This document shows, piece after piece, positions 5,853-5,872 of a DNA stretch of 5,872 nucleotides. This DNA comes from CAHJXF01 sp964657795. Lineage in GTDB: Bacteria; Pseudomonadota; Gammaproteobacteria; Burkholderiales; Burkholderiaceae_D. The notes below the pieces were generated by a model. It worked only from the letters and a program-made list of their open reading frames with translations. It was not told where the DNA came from and did not search any database. Position 1 is the stretch's first letter. Each line of letters starts with the position of its first letter. The translations under genes and the position numbers were made by a program. The DNA lies in contig CAZZWS010000241.1 in the NCBI GenBank assembly GCA_964657795.1, forward strand, positions 1 through 5,872. Direction: 5' to 3'.

Positions 5853-5872
5853 GGGTGGGTTGTTGTGTTTTG

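Overview
This is a GC-rich stretch (roughly two thirds G+C by eye) of an apparently chromosomal, conserved locus, with every gene on the + strand and tightly packed. The gene order is acpP (3' end only), fabF, a small YgfX/CptA-like membrane protein gene, rpoE, rseA (mucA), rseB (mucB), then a mucD/degP-type periplasmic protease gene. From general knowledge of genome organisation, having the sigma-E operon directly behind acpP-fabF points to a betaproteobacterium (Burkholderiales, Rhodocyclales, Nitrosomonadales or a relative). The RpoE and ACP sequences also look betaproteobacterial. I cannot name a genus.

Region by region: bases 1-160 hold the C-terminal 52 residues of acyl carrier protein, including the phosphopantetheine serine. 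Bases 203-1435 encode the condensing enzyme FabF with an intact active site. After a 60-base spacer with no recognisable promoter or terminator comes a 152-residue protein (1496-1954) with two membrane segments. Its stop codon shares one base with the rpoE start (TGATG), which suggests translational coupling. rpoE (1954-2562), rseA (2565-3194) and rseB (3198-4295) follow with gaps of 2 and 3 bases. An 87-base spacer containing a small hairpin leads to the protease gene (4383-5852). The last 20 bases are T/G-rich and carry no feature I can support; in related genomes lepA usually follows.

How the genes work together: RpoE is an extracytoplasmic-function sigma factor. The single-span membrane protein RseA holds it inactive, and periplasmic RseB binds the outer part of RseA and protects it from proteolysis. 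Envelope stress leads to stepwise cleavage of RseA and release of RpoE. The MucD/DegP-type protease degrades or refolds damaged periplasmic proteins and limits the stress signal. The site-1 and site-2 proteases (DegS/AlgW and RseP) are not in this window. ACP and FabF elongate fatty acids, so a lipid-synthesis module sits directly upstream of an envelope-stress module.

I see no mobile element, CRISPR array, RNA gene or defence system. The locus is largely a textbook one. The points worth a second look are the uncharacterised membrane protein coupled to rpoE, the uneven ribosome-binding sites (rseA has the only strong one), a hairpin and palindrome at the 5' end of rseA that bear on its start codon, and a long N-terminal extension on RseB.
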